40,626 nucleotides of DNA from a virus: positions 1-40,626 of IMG/VR virus record IMGVR_UViG_3300047457_000081; one strand, 5' to 3'. Within the stretch, counting starts at the first letter, position 1; each line of letters starts with the position of its first letter. Under the pieces are notes generated by a model. The model was not told the origin of the DNA and did no database searches. It saw nothing but the letters and a program-made list of their open reading frames with translations. Made by a program: the position numbers and the translations under genes. This document shows, piece after piece, positions 1 to 10,086 of this stretch.

Positions 1-132
1 ACAGAGATAGCACCCCTGCACTGTCCTATTTTGTCCGTATTTTATGTGAGTTGTATAACAGTTTTGTTATAAACCGTTCGGAATGGCTGTTTGAACGGAT
101 TAATACTATATAGGGGCACAAAGTGCCCACTG
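1..132. repeat. Terminal direct repeat, left copy (circular contig overlap)
   Basis: Bases 1-132 match 40495-40626. The last 126 bases (7-132) are identical; the only difference is G at position 6 against A at 40500. The simplest reading is an assembly of a circular or circularly permuted genome whose ends overlap, which gives a unit of about 40,494 bp. A true short terminal repeat cannot be excluded from sequence alone. The repeat lies in non-coding leader sequence and breaks no gene. Confidence 0.93.
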
Positions 133-232
133 ATAGTAGCAAGCCTTTAGGGCTTGCGTTACAGACTGTATCTACTGTCTGTTTCTAACTGTCTGTATAA
201 CTATCAGTATAGTATGTAGATGGGACAGTTCT
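133..232 (+). promoter_or_regulatory. Terminase leader with stem-loops
   Basis: This untranslated stretch precedes the terminase gene. A 7-bp hairpin pairs 139-145 (GCAAGCC) with 151-157 (GGCTTGC) around a 5-base loop. Just upstream, 114-119 and 123-128 (GGGCAC/GTGCCC) pair around AAA, and 74-79 pairs with 93-98 (CCGTTC/GAACGG). Further on, ACAGAC and GTCTGT can pair. A TATAGT hexamer near 209-214 could be a -10 box, but no convincing -35 box is visible. The stem series continues the structured region at the other contig end. Confidence 0.4.
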
Positions 233-2119
233 GTGACTTTTCAGAAGGGTAAAGCCAACCCCAGGACAGAGGCTATGGCTGGAGCAAAGGCTAAAGTAAT
301 AGCCCTTGTATCTGAAGGTTGGGCTCCCCACAAAGCAATGGCTGAGGTGGGCAAGCAACCCGACACTATCCGAATCTGGATGATGCGGGATAAGAAGTTT
401 GCCGCTGACCTAGCCCAGGCAAAGGAAGACGCTAAAGAGCGTTCCCTGACAGCCCTTGGCATAGCCCGTGAGGATATAAGTTTTCCACAGTTCTCTGAGA
501 TGTTCTTAGAGCAGAAGGTCTTTCCCCACCATCAGGACTGGATTGACCTACTTGAGGGACGGGAGCCTAGTTGGCTCCACCATAATATGATTTATGAGAA
601 GGGCGACCCTAATCGCCTTCTTGTAAATGTGCCGCCTGAGCACGCTAAGTCCACCGTGATTACGGTGAACTACTCTACCTACCGCATCGCACTAAATCCC
701 AATGTCAGAATCATCGTAGTTTCTAAGACGTTGGTCAAAGCACGTGAGTTCGTGTATGCCATTAAACAAAGGTTAAGCCACCCGCGCTGGTTGAAGTTGC
801 AGACAACATTTGGACCAGAAGGGGGATGGAAAGAAGATTCCGATACCTGGCGTGTTGACACCGTCTATTTGGGAAGCGATGCCCGTAATTCATCTGAGAA
901 GGACCCGACTATCCAGGCACTCGGTATGGGGGGTCAAATCTACGGTGCCCGTGCCGACCTCATCATTCTGGATGACTGCATTACTACCGCTAACGCTCAC
1001 GAGTATGAGAAGCAGATTAACTGGCTACAAAAAGAAGTTATCACCCGTTTAGGTAAGAACGGCAAACTACTAGTAGTGGGGACACGAATTGCGCCGACAG
1101 ACTTTTACAAAGAACTCCGTGACCCGAAACATTGGTCGGGCGGTAAGAGCCCGTTTACTTACATGGGTATGCCTGCCGTGCTGGCATATGCGGATAACCC
1201 AAAAGACTGGGAAACTCTCTGGGCTAAATCGGACGTTCCGTGGGATGGCGATGATGAGACACCTGACGAGCAAGGGCTCTACCCGAAATGGGACGGTCCA
1301 ACACTTGCCCGACGTAGAGGAGAGGTAACTCCATCTACGTGGGCGCTGGTCTACCAACAAGAAGATGTTAACGAAGATTCTATCTTTCCAGCCGAACTGG
1401 TTCAAGGTTCGCTCAATGGAATGCGTAAGCGTGGTCCGTTAAGACCTGGCGCTGCAGGACATCCAACGCAAGTTGAAGGTTATACCGTTGTAGGTTTTGA
1501 CCCTGCTATGGCTGGCAACGCTGCTTTTGTTGCGATGACCTATAACAGACACGACGGAAAGATTTACATACTTGACTGCTTGAATATGGCAGAACCAACA
1601 CCACAGAAGATTAGGCAAGCGATTGAAGACTTTGTTCAAAGGTTTAAGCCGCAGGAACTCCGCGTTGAAATCAACGCCCACCAAAAAGCCTATGCCCTTG
1701 ACTCCGACTTACAGCAATGGCTGGCATCTTATGGTGTTCGCCTCAATGCTCACTTCACTGGAAAGAATAAGTGGGATACCAACTTCGGAGTCGCAGGAAT
1801 GTCTACGCTCTTTGGAACTGTCACCAACGGCAAGCACCAAAAGAACAACATCATTGAACTGCCTAGCACTGAAGGTTCTGAAGGACTTAAGGCTTTAGTT
1901 CAACAACTTATTACGTGGAAGCCTAACACCAGAGGCAAGACTGACTGTGTGATGGCTATGTGGTTTGGTGTTCTACGTTGTCGTGAATTTATGCAGCAAA
2001 ACTCTTATGTGCAAAAGTATGCTCACAATCGTTGGGCTACTAGGGCACAGGCACAAAAACGTTATTCAGTAAATCTAGACGAAGCCATTGCAGAGCAGTG
2101 GCAACAGACATACGGATAG
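233..2119 (+). CDS. terL: Terminase large subunit
   Basis: ATPase and nuclease motor that packages DNA into the prohead through the portal. The 628-residue length is normal for the family, with an extended N-terminal region that looks helix-turn-helix-like (about residues 20-60) and may replace part of a small subunit; no separate small terminase was recognised. A Walker A-like PPEHAKST lies near residues 134-141 and a Walker B-like LIILDD near 243-248. The C-terminal RNase H-like nuclease carries FDPAM near 423 and a late acidic site in GKTDCVMAMW. Start is GTG with a weak ribosome site; ATG at 275 is an alternative. The portal follows 7 bases downstream, the usual packaging order. Confidence 0.93.
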   Translation: MTFQKGKANPRTEAMAGAKAKVIALVSEGWAPHKAMAEVGKQPDTIRIWMMRDKKFAADLAQAKEDAKERSLTALGIAREDISFPQFSEMFLEQKVFPHHQDWIDLLEGREPSWLHHNMIYEKGDPNRLLVNVPPEHAKSTVITVNYSTYRIALNPNVRIIVVSKTLVKAREFVYAIKQRLSHPRWLKLQTTFGPEGGWKEDSDTWRVDTVYLGSDARNSSEKDPTIQALGMGGQIYGARADLIILDDCITTANAHEYEKQINWLQKEVITRLGKNGKLLVVGTRIAPTDFYKELRDPKHWSGGKSPFTYMGMPAVLAYADNPKDWETLWAKSDVPWDGDDETPDEQGLYPKWDGPTLARRRGEVTPSTWALVYQQEDVNEDSIFPAELVQGSLNGMRKRGPLRPGAAGHPTQVEGYTVVGFDPAMAGNAAFVAMTYNRHDGKIYILDCLNMAEPTPQKIRQAIEDFVQRFKPQELRVEINAHQKAYALDSDLQQWLASYGVRLNAHFTGKNKWDTNFGVAGMSTLFGTVTNGKHQKNNIIELPSTEGSEGLKALVQQLITWKPNTRGKTDCVMAMWFGVLRCREFMQQNSYVQKYAHNRWATRAQAQKRYSVNLDEAIAEQWQQTYG

Positions 2120-2126
2120 GAACTAA

Positions 2127-3875
2127 ATGTTATCTATTGAGCAAATCTCAGCCCGCGTAGAGAATCTACGTGAGCGTTCTGCTGAGCGTGATGCACGCCA
2201 ACAAGACGTGCTTGCTGTCCGTAAAGGTCAGATTGCTAGCGTATATCCTGATTTCTTTCCTGAAGGTGTAGATGCAAATGTCGTTGCAAATTTTATTGAC
2301 ATTGTTGCACGTGACTTGTCAGAGGTTATGGCGCCTCTACCGTCGGTCAACTGTTCGGCAGCGAATCAGGCTAATGACCGCGCTCGTAAGTTTGCTGACA
2401 CCCGCACTCGTATTGCTACTAATTATTTTGCTCATTCGGACCTTCAGGTCCAGATGTATACAGGCGCAGACCTATACATCACATTCGGTTTCGTTCCATT
2501 CATAATTGAGTTGGACGAAGAAGCAGGGCTGCCGCGTATCCGCATAGAAAACCCAGTGGGCGCTTACCCAGAGTTTGACCGCTATGGTCGCTGCATTGCC
2601 TTTGCAAAACGCTACTATATGGCTACTGGAGAACTTGCTTCGCAGTTCCCTGAGTATGCAAACATCTTGCTTGGCAGAGAAATGTACAAGTCAGATATGA
2701 ACTCACAGTTAGAGGTTGTCCGTTATTACGACGACCAGCAATCTATTCTGTATGTACCAGAACGCAACAACCTAGTACTGTCACAGGCTAAGAATCCTAT
2801 TGGCAAGATGATGGTTGTAGTAGCACGCCGTCCGTCAGTTGACGGCGAGATGCGGGGACAGTTTGATGACGTACTCGGTATTCAGTTGCTTCGCAATAGG
2901 TTCGCATTACTTGCGATGGAAGCAGCGGAAAAATCCGTTCAGTCTCCAATTGTTCTTCCGTCAGATGTTAATGAACTGGAGATGGGTGGCGATGCAGTTA
3001 TCCGCACTGCTAACCCTGCTGGTGTACGCCGTGTTGATTTAAATATTCCACCTGGAGCATTTACAGAACAACAGATACTTCAGCAAGAATTACGTACTGG
3101 AACACGTTATCCAGAGGGACGTACAGGAAATATTGATGCCAGCATCATTACGGGACAAGGTGTGCAGGCACTTATGGGAGGCTTTGACACACAGGTCAAG
3201 TCTGCTCAGGCTATCTTTGCTTCATCACTGCGTGATGTTATTTCTGTTTGCTTTGAAGTAGACGAGAAGTTTTTTGATTATGAAAAGACTATTCGTGGTG
3301 TAGATGCTGGTAGCCCATACCAGATTACATATAAGCCATCTAAGGATATTAAGAAAGATTACTCAGCCGATGTTCGCTACGGAATGTTGGCAGGGCTTAA
3401 CCCAGCACAAGGTCTTATCTTTATGTTGCAAGCACTTGGCGGAGGTTTGATTTCAACAGACCTTGCTATGCGTGAATTGCCATTTGGCATTAACGTAACA
3501 CAAGAGCAAGAAAAGATTGAGATTGAAAATATGCGTAAGTCGCTTGTTCAATCTTTGCAATCCTATACACAAGCCATCCCACAGATGGCAGTTCAAGGCG
3601 GGGACCCGTCAATGGTCATTAAGAAAATTGCTGACGTAATTAAAGCACGTCAGAAAGGTGTGGCTATTGAAGATGCAGTTGAAGAAGTATTTGCTCCAGA
3701 AGAATTACCTCCTGCTGGTCCTGCCGAACAAATGGTTGAGCAACCGTCCCCTGCTCCCGCTGGCGCTCCAGTAGGAGGCGCTCCTGAACAGGTACCTTCT
3801 TTACAAAGTTTATTATCTAATTTAACTTTAGGTGGACAGGCTAGCGCAAGCGCAAGAACTGTAACTCGGAGGTAG
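2127..3875 (+). CDS. Portal protein
   Basis: A 582-residue protein directly after the terminase, where phages keep the dodecameric portal that forms the DNA gate at one capsid vertex. It starts with a charged helical segment, followed by a mixed core with NPVGAYPEFDRYGR (near residue 148) typical of podovirus-like portals. A long helical region spans about 440-530, and the Pro/Ala/Gly-rich tail (about 540-570) is low complexity. ATG start, preceded by AGGAAC. Identification rests on position, length and general character rather than one diagnostic motif. A head-tail connector is less likely because of size. Confidence 0.85.
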   Translation: MLSIEQISARVENLRERSAERDARQQDVLAVRKGQIASVYPDFFPEGVDANVVANFIDIVARDLSEVMAPLPSVNCSAANQANDRARKFADTRTRIATNYFAHSDLQVQMYTGADLYITFGFVPFIIELDEEAGLPRIRIENPVGAYPEFDRYGRCIAFAKRYYMATGELASQFPEYANILLGREMYKSDMNSQLEVVRYYDDQQSILYVPERNNLVLSQAKNPIGKMMVVVARRPSVDGEMRGQFDDVLGIQLLRNRFALLAMEAAEKSVQSPIVLPSDVNELEMGGDAVIRTANPAGVRRVDLNIPPGAFTEQQILQQELRTGTRYPEGRTGNIDASIITGQGVQALMGGFDTQVKSAQAIFASSLRDVISVCFEVDEKFFDYEKTIRGVDAGSPYQITYKPSKDIKKDYSADVRYGMLAGLNPAQGLIFMLQALGGGLISTDLAMRELPFGINVTQEQEKIEIENMRKSLVQSLQSYTQAIPQMAVQGGDPSMVIKKIADVIKARQKGVAIEDAVEEVFAPEELPPAGPAEQMVEQPSPAPAGAPVGGAPEQVPSLQSLLSNLTLGGQASASARTVTRR

Positions 3876-3877
3876 TT

Positions 3878-4129
3878 ATGCCACCGCGTAAAAAGAAACA
3901 ACCACGTGCTCGTAAGCCACGCACTGTACAGAATGAAGAATATACAGCCTTAGAAATGTACTGCATCTGGCTTAATGAGTATTACAACTCATTGCTTAAG
4001 GCTGGGTTTAAATCAGATTTAGCACTGTCATTTGTTATGGATAAAACTTCTTACCCAAACTGGGTTGAATATAAAGCACCTACTGAAGATGAAATTAAAA
4101 AATATCTAGATGAGGAGGACGAAGACTAA
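3878..4129 (+). CDS. Small charged protein after the portal
   Basis: An 83-residue protein of unknown function. Its first 16 residues are strongly basic (PPRKKKQPRARKPR), the middle is aromatic (YCIWLNEYYNSLL) and the last dozen residues are acidic (KYLDEEDED). It starts 2 bases after the portal stop, behind GGAGG inside the portal end, and its stop overlaps the next start as TAATG. Translational coupling within the late operon is therefore likely. The split basic and acidic ends suit a DNA-contacting or assembly factor, but that is inference; no family was recognised. Confidence 0.7.
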   Translation: MPPRKKKQPRARKPRTVQNEEYTALEMYCIWLNEYYNSLLKAGFKSDLALSFVMDKTSYPNWVEYKAPTEDEIKKYLDEEDED

Positions 4130-4527
4130 TGGCAGGAGTTGGCGGTTATCAAGCACCTACTAATCCAGCAGTTGTATCTGGTCCTGGAGCATTAAGCAAG
4201 CGTACTGATGGTTCACCATCACAGCCTGCTACATATATTTCTGGTCTGCCTTATGGTCAAGGTGAGGCTACCTATAACCAACAAACTGCTGCTCCTATGG
4301 CTGAGGTAGAACAAGTACCACAACGCCCACTAAAGCCTGTTGTAGGAATTAACGAACCAACTCAATTTCCCAATGAGCCTATTTCTTTTGGCGCTGATTG
4401 GGGAGATGGACCTGGTCTTAGGGCTGTAGTTAATCAAGGTCCGTCATTGCTTCAGACCGTGGAAAAAGCAATGCAATACGACAACACAGGTTTAATGGAA
4501 TTTTTGTATAACAGATTGAATAAATAA
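4129..4527 (+). CDS. Hypothetical late protein, 132 aa
   Basis: Starts on the A of the preceding stop (TAATG), so it is coupled to the 83-residue gene. The product is rich in Gly, Pro and Gln, mostly disordered for the first 100 residues, and ends in a helical piece (LLQTVEKAMQYDNTGLMEFL). No family is recognised. Its place between portal and the giant virion protein suggests a minor head component or assembly factor. Codon use (CGT/CGC for Arg) matches its neighbours, so it looks native to the late operon. Confidence 0.65.
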   Translation: MAGVGGYQAPTNPAVVSGPGALSKRTDGSPSQPATYISGLPYGQGEATYNQQTAAPMAEVEQVPQRPLKPVVGINEPTQFPNEPISFGADWGDGPGLRAVVNQGPSLLQTVEKAMQYDNTGLMEFLYNRLNK

Positions 4528-4530
4528 CCT

Positions 4531-7500
4531 ATGTCAATTCAGGATTTTGTTCCAGTAACTATTGATGTGGAGACATTAAAGAATTCTCCCGAACTTATTC
4601 AGGTTCGTAATGCTGGTAATTGGACACCAGATGAAAGCGCATATTTAAATTCATTGGCAAAGTTGATGAACTTAAATACGTTTTTATCTTCTGATTCAAA
4701 CCTTAAAGTAGCAAAAGATACTTTTGCACGCCTTGACCCTGAATTACAAAAGGCTCTTATACAAATTAACCCAGAGGCAGAATACGCACGCCCTGATAAA
4801 AACTTTTTGCAGAAAGTATTTTCTAAAGAAAACAACTACCTGCTTCAATTAGTTAGTGACCCACTACGCACTTTAGAAAAAGTGGGCAATACTTGGATTA
4901 GCGCCGTAGAAAATACAGCCTTAAATATTCTTAATGCTGGAAATAAACAAGGTGAATTAGTACGGGCTGCTTTAGGTCAACCTAGTGCTTTAGAAAAAGT
5001 AACCAGTGCTGATTTTTGGAAAGATGGTTGGAATGGTTACAATAAATGGAACCAGGCTGGCATTGAAAGATTAGATGAAGAATACAATCTTGCTACTGGT
5101 ATTTTAGCACGTGGAATTATTGATGGCAAAAGTACGTATGAGATTTTTAAAGAATACGGAACTATTGATGATGATATGGCTAATGCTTTCTTTAAGGTTG
5201 GCACACCAGAATTTGATGAAATTGTAGCCAGATATAATGCTAAAAAAATTAACCTTGGTACATTGATTAATGACTGGGCTAATGGCTTTGCACCGTATAA
5301 AGAAAATCCTACAACTGCAGATACTATTAAAGATACTTTGGCTTCAACTGTCCTATCCATTGGCGGTATCAGGGGCGTAAAAAGAAATGAAAAAACTGGT
5401 GAATTTGAGACTGAAAAACTTTTTGGTCAAGGATACGGAGACCCATCCACAGGTTTAGACATTGCTGCTACTTTCTATGTAGACCCGCTTACCTATATGA
5501 CAATGGGTGGAAGCCGTAGCATAAATGCAATGAAGGCTGCTAGAACTGCAGAAGAATTAGCCAATGCTGTTGACTTAACGACTAAGATTCAAAAACTAGA
5601 TGACTTGTTTAAAGACCCGCAATGGATTGCTAAAAACGATTCTTTTATTCAAGACTTTAATCAGTATAGAGAAGCACTTGATAAAAAAGAAACTATTGCT
5701 TCAGCCAATGCTCGTATAAAAATTTCTATAGACCATCCTGAGTATGACGATGACGAACTACTCGGTATTTTAACTAAGGCTACAGTTAAAAAAGAAGGCA
5801 ATGAAGTACCTATTACCGACCTAGAAACTTTTGAGTCTTTTCTTAAAACTGGTGAATATACAAATTATATTATTAATGGCAAAGTAAATAATCTACTAAC
5901 TATGCGTGAAGAAAGCGTGGCTCTTCAAAATCGCCAACGCCGTATGGTTAATGGTATGCGTAGTTATGCTGCTAAGGTATTTCAAGGTTTAGATAAAGAT
6001 GTAGTTATTGGCAAAAAAGAATTAAGTGAACAAACAGTAAAAAACTGGCAAGATATTGAACAACAAATTCTTAAGCGCCCAACAATACTTCCAAATGAAG
6101 CAGTGACGCCAGAGGCTCTAATGGAAATAGAGCGTAATGAAGCATTATTAAATTCATTGACAAAACCTAAAAAGTATCAGGGTATGGAAATGCGCCGTGC
6201 TTTTGGTGAACTTTTAGCCCGTATGCCATCCGAAGGTGCTCAGATTTTTTGGGCAGATGCTTTAGTGGATAAAGGTTTGCCATTTTTCCGTGATTATGCA
6301 CGTTTAGTAACTGGCGATAAAATGCGTGCTGAGTTTCTTACTCAGTTGTATAAGAAAAGTTCAGTTACAGACCGCATTAATATTATGTTTAATCTAGACA
6401 AAATCTATCTAGATTCTATTGGTGCTGCCTTTACGGCTGAAGGTTTAAATTATCGCAATACCGTACTACAAAGTCGGTATATGCCAGATAAAACTGCCAG
6501 TATTGTTGACTATACAGTTGAAACTTCTGACGTTTTTAAGGCTTATGATGAGGTTAATCCTGTTCCACCAGGACCGTCAGCGCTGTTTCACACTACAGAA
6601 GGCATTACCCTTCTGCGTTTTGACACTGTTATCAAAGATATTTATGACCGTATTGGTGGCGCTGTAGGTCAAACAAAATTTAAATATGGTAAAACACCAG
6701 TTTATAAAGACCTTATTAAAAAACTTGGCTATATGTATTATACGGGTTCTACTAATAACTCCGTATCACGGGCTATTAACCGTGGGTTTTCCTTTGCTCT
6801 GTTGTTTCCTAAACTTGGTATTAAAGCAGCCTTTGATGAGGCAACAGTTTTAGCAAATGTTACTACGCCAGCAATGCTTTTTGATATGTTGTATGGTAAA
6901 GGTCGCCAATTAACTAACATACACACGGCAATTACTGGCTCTAATATGAGTCAGGGTTTCTTAAAAGAAAAGTTTCTTGATGTAATTGGCAAAAACCCAG
7001 CAAAGTTTAGAAGTGCTGAGCAACGCCGTCTTGACCGTCAAATGCGTGAGGTTGAGACTGAGTTTATTGACCCAGATACGGGCAAGGTTGTAAAGCAAAC
7101 TGAACTTATTACTGCTGATGAGTTTTTTGGAATGAGCCCAGATGAGTATTTGGTTCGTGCGGCAATTGCAAAGTATGGCAGCAAACTAGATGAAGATGAT
7201 ATTCGTTATCTTATTGAAGATTATATGGTTGATGGCAATGCTGCTGATGCTATGGTTGGTTCTATTATCGGTGCTACCTTTGGTGAGGCAGTAACTGAGG
7301 CTAATCTAGCCCGCCAGATTTATGGCGCTAGCCCCTTAACACAGGCTATTGAAACTAAAGGATTAGAAATTCTTGGTAAACCTGTCTGGGATAAGTTTAA
7401 CAAACTTAAAACTGCTGAAAGAACATTGGCTCACTATAGATATTTCTACTTACTATTTGCTAAAAATGAAAAGTATGGAATTAACTTTGGTGATTTATTT

Positions 7501-10086
7501 ATACAGACTAATGCTTTACGCACAGCACAAGATGTAGATACTTTTGTTAAGTATGGTATGTCAAAAGTTGGTTGGAACCCAGATAATCCTAAGCCAGACA
7601 TTGCCAAGATGTTTAATGACCGTTTTGGTCAAGTATCTACCCTACGTTCATTAGGTTTTACAGAACGTGAGATTAGCGAATCCCTTATTGTTAATGCTGC
7701 TAAGGAAATGCGGTACGTATTTCACGGCAGTGGGACTGCTTTTAATGAAGATTTACTTAAATTAATCCAAGATAAACTTTGGACTGCTAAAGAAAAAGTA
7801 GGCAAAGCCTCTTACTACGAAGAAAAGAAAATGATTCAGCGTGAAGCCGCTGGAGAACCATCGCAACTTGTTTCTAAAGCAGAACTAAAGCGCAGACGTG
7901 ACTGGGAAAGAAAGCAAGTTCAGCCTTCCACTCAAATAGGCAATATCACTTTTGAAGAATTTGAAAAGGCTACGGCTAATTACCCTATTAAAGGTCAAAT
8001 CCAAACAGATATTAATTTTGATGACCTTGGGGTAATTCCTGAAAGAGGTTTTGTTGACCGCGCTATGGTCAAAGGCTATGAGTTTATGGACCGAGAGGTC
8101 AATGACGTTATTCGTTCTGACGTATACCGTTTGAAGGTATTAGATGAACGCAAGAAGTTAGCCCCTGACCAGGCTATGCTAGAAAAAACTCTAATAGAGA
8201 ATGGCTCTGACCCAGATATTGCTGCTGTCCAAGCAGCAGGTATTATGGCTAATCAAGCACGTCATAATGCTGCCAATACAATTTTAAAATATGTGGATAA
8301 TCCACAGGTGCGTTCCCAACTAGCGTTTAATATGCGTGTAGTAGGACGGTTTATTCGTGCTACCGAAGACTTTGCTAAAAGAGTTATTCGTTGGGTAGCC
8401 CGTCATCCAGAATCTATTCCTTGGAGATTGGGTCATTTGAGCCACGCTACCGATGGCAGCGGTATTACCTATGATGACCAAGATGGTAATAAGTATGTTG
8501 TTATTCCTAATGATGGTGTCTTTTGGCAAGACGTAGCACCAGCAATTGCTATGCTTCTTAATCCACTTTATTCAGTACCTATGGCTGGAAAAAGCATCCG
8601 TACAGGAAACTGGGATTTCTTTAAGCAGGCTGAGTGGAATCAATATACAATGAAGGTATCTTTACTTAACCCTTCATACTCAGAGAGTGCTGGTCTTTAT
8701 ACTTTTACTGGTCCTAACCTTGCTATTCCTGTAGGCGGTATTCGTGACTTACTGGTAGGTATAGGGGTTAATCTACAATCTAAAGAGATTTATAACTTTG
8801 GTTTATCTTTGGATAATATCTTGCTCGGAGAAGTTAGCGATAATACAAACCTTTGGAGAGCAACTATTCCACCAGCAATTGCTAACTATTACAAGGCTAT
8901 GACTGGTGATTACAAAGATAACCAAGGTGTTATTGCTGCATATCAGGCTATTAGTTATATGCAATATAACCCAGCAACTGCAAAGAGTCCAGAAGATTTT
9001 CTTAATGCAAATGGCGAACTAGACCCATCTAAAGCACAAGAGTTTCTTAATGAATGGCGTATCCAGACCGCTAACGTATTAGCACAGAAGGCTGGGTTTA
9101 ATACAATTTTCGGTGCTCCACTACAACTAGGTCAACCAGATGTTCCTTCGTATATGCGAAAGAACCAAGTCGTAACCTTTACTAAGGAGTATGGAGACAT
9201 ACTTAGAGGGTTGTTACAGTTTAATCAGGAAAACGGTTTTGTTATTGAAGACCCGTATTCTGTGGCTGTATCTCTGCACGCTCAATACAGACCTGGAAAA
9301 CTTATTTTCCAAGTATCTAAAGGACTTAATGAGTCCAAGGTTGCTATTAACTATAGCAAAGAAACACTAGACTGGGCTATAGAAAATAGAAAGTTTATTG
9401 AAAGATACCCAACTGCTGCTTGGATATTTGCTCCGAATATTGGAGAGTATGACCCGAAGGTCATTACTTATATGCAGGCTGCTGACTTATTGCCACCAAA
9501 TGAGAACCCATTTGATTGGAACAATAAACTATTAAAAGAATATATTGAGCGCACTACGGTTGCTAAGTTAATGTCTGAGTATTATCAGTATGATAAAGAT
9601 GTAGACAGACTACTTAATGACCCTAATAACCCTAATAGAAACTTTGTTGATTATCGTAAAGAAGTCCGTGCTAAGGCTGCTGCCGAAAAAGAGCGGTTAA
9701 TTAATACTAATCCTCTGCTTAAAAGTGTCTTTGGCAATAGAGGATTTATGACTATTGAGGGACTTCGTGACCAATTCTTAGAACTTAAGAATATTGTTAA
9801 TAAGGATGAATTTCCTGCAAGTCTTTCTGTAGAAAATAGAAACCTTCTTAAATCTATGGTAAGAGCCTCTAATGAATTATTAATAGCGGCTGAAAGCAAT
9901 ACTATTGATAATCAGTATATGGGTAACACGGTTCTAGAACAGCAACTATCAGATTCATATGAGCGGTTAAATAAACTTGCTAGCACAAATGCTATTTTAT
10001 CTGAAGCCTGGTCTGGAATTATTAGACCATTATTAGATAAAGCATATAACACTCCATTGCGAACTGTAAGAAAGCCTGGTGATTAA
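4531..10086 (+). CDS. Giant virion protein, probable internal/ejection protein (1,851 aa)
   Basis: The largest gene in the genome (5.6 kb). It is mostly soluble and mixed helical, with no signal peptide and no long coiled-coil array of the kind seen in tape-measure proteins. I found no certain enzyme motif. It sits between the portal block and scaffold/capsid and is followed by two further large unknown proteins. In short-tailed phages this set of two or three large proteins usually forms the internal core ejected with the DNA. That role is inferred from size, order and absence of siphovirus tail genes. Stop and next start overlap as TAATG. Alternatives are a polyvalent enzyme-bearing virion protein or an unusual tail protein. 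Confidence 0.6.
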   Translation: MSIQDFVPVTIDVETLKNSPELIQVRNAGNWTPDESAYLNSLAKLMNLNTFLSSDSNLKVAKDTFARLDPELQKALIQINPEAEYARPDKNFLQKVFSKENNYLLQLVSDPLRTLEKVGNTWISAVENTALNILNAGNKQGELVRAALGQPSALEKVTSADFWKDGWNGYNKWNQAGIERLDEEYNLATGILARGIIDGKSTYEIFKEYGTIDDDMANAFFKVGTPEFDEIVARYNAKKINLGTLINDWANGFAPYKENPTTADTIKDTLASTVLSIGGIRGVKRNEKTGEFETEKLFGQGYGDPSTGLDIAATFYVDPLTYMTMGGSRSINAMKAARTAEELANAVDLTTKIQKLDDLFKDPQWIAKNDSFIQDFNQYREALDKKETIASANARIKISIDHPEYDDDELLGILTKATVKKEGNEVPITDLETFESFLKTGEYTNYIINGKVNNLLTMREESVALQNRQRRMVNGMRSYAAKVFQGLDKDVVIGKKELSEQTVKNWQDIEQQILKRPTILPNEAVTPEALMEIERNEALLNSLTKPKKYQGMEMRRAFGELLARMPSEGAQIFWADALVDKGLPFFRDYARLVTGDKMRAEFLTQLYKKSSVTDRINIMFNLDKIYLDSIGAAFTAEGLNYRNTVLQSRYMPDKTASIVDYTVETSDVFKAYDEVNPVPPGPSALFHTTEGITLLRFDTVIKDIYDRIGGAVGQTKFKYGKTPVYKDLIKKLGYMYYTGSTNNSVSRAINRGFSFALLFPKLGIKAAFDEATVLANVTTPAMLFDMLYGKGRQLTNIHTAITGSNMSQGFLKEKFLDVIGKNPAKFRSAEQRRLDRQMREVETEFIDPDTGKVVKQTELITADEFFGMSPDEYLVRAAIAKYGSKLDEDDIRYLIEDYMVDGNAADAMVGSIIGATFGEAVTEANLARQIYGASPLTQAIETKGLEILGKPVWDKFNKLKTAERTLAHYRYFYLLFAKNEKYGINFGDLFIQTNALRTAQDVDTFVKYGMSKVGWNPDNPKPDIAKMFNDRFGQVSTLRSLGFTEREISESLIVNAAKEMRYVFHGSGTAFNEDLLKLIQDKLWTAKEKVGKASYYEEKKMIQREAAGEPSQLVSKAELKRRRDWERKQVQPSTQIGNITFEEFEKATANYPIKGQIQTDINFDDLGVIPERGFVDRAMVKGYEFMDREVNDVIRSDVYRLKVLDERKKLAPDQAMLEKTLIENGSDPDIAAVQAAGIMANQARHNAANTILKYVDNPQVRSQLAFNMRVVGRFIRATEDFAKRVIRWVARHPESIPWRLGHLSHATDGSGITYDDQDGNKYVVIPNDGVFWQDVAPAIAMLLNPLYSVPMAGKSIRTGNWDFFKQAEWNQYTMKVSLLNPSYSESAGLYTFTGPNLAIPVGGIRDLLVGIGVNLQSKEIYNFGLSLDNILLGEVSDNTNLWRATIPPAIANYYKAMTGDYKDNQGVIAAYQAISYMQYNPATAKSPEDFLNANGELDPSKAQEFLNEWRIQTANVLAQKAGFNTIFGAPLQLGQPDVPSYMRKNQVVTFTKEYGDILRGLLQFNQENGFVIEDPYSVAVSLHAQYRPGKLIFQVSKGLNESKVAINYSKETLDWAIENRKFIERYPTAAWIFAPNIGEYDPKVITYMQAADLLPPNENPFDWNNKLLKEYIERTTVAKLMSEYYQYDKDVDRLLNDPNNPNRNFVDYRKEVRAKAAAEKERLINTNPLLKSVFGNRGFMTIEGLRDQFLELKNIVNKDEFPASLSVENRNLLKSMVRASNELLIAAESNTIDNQYMGNTVLEQQLSDSYERLNKLASTNAILSEAWSGIIRPLLDKAYNTPLRTVRKPGD

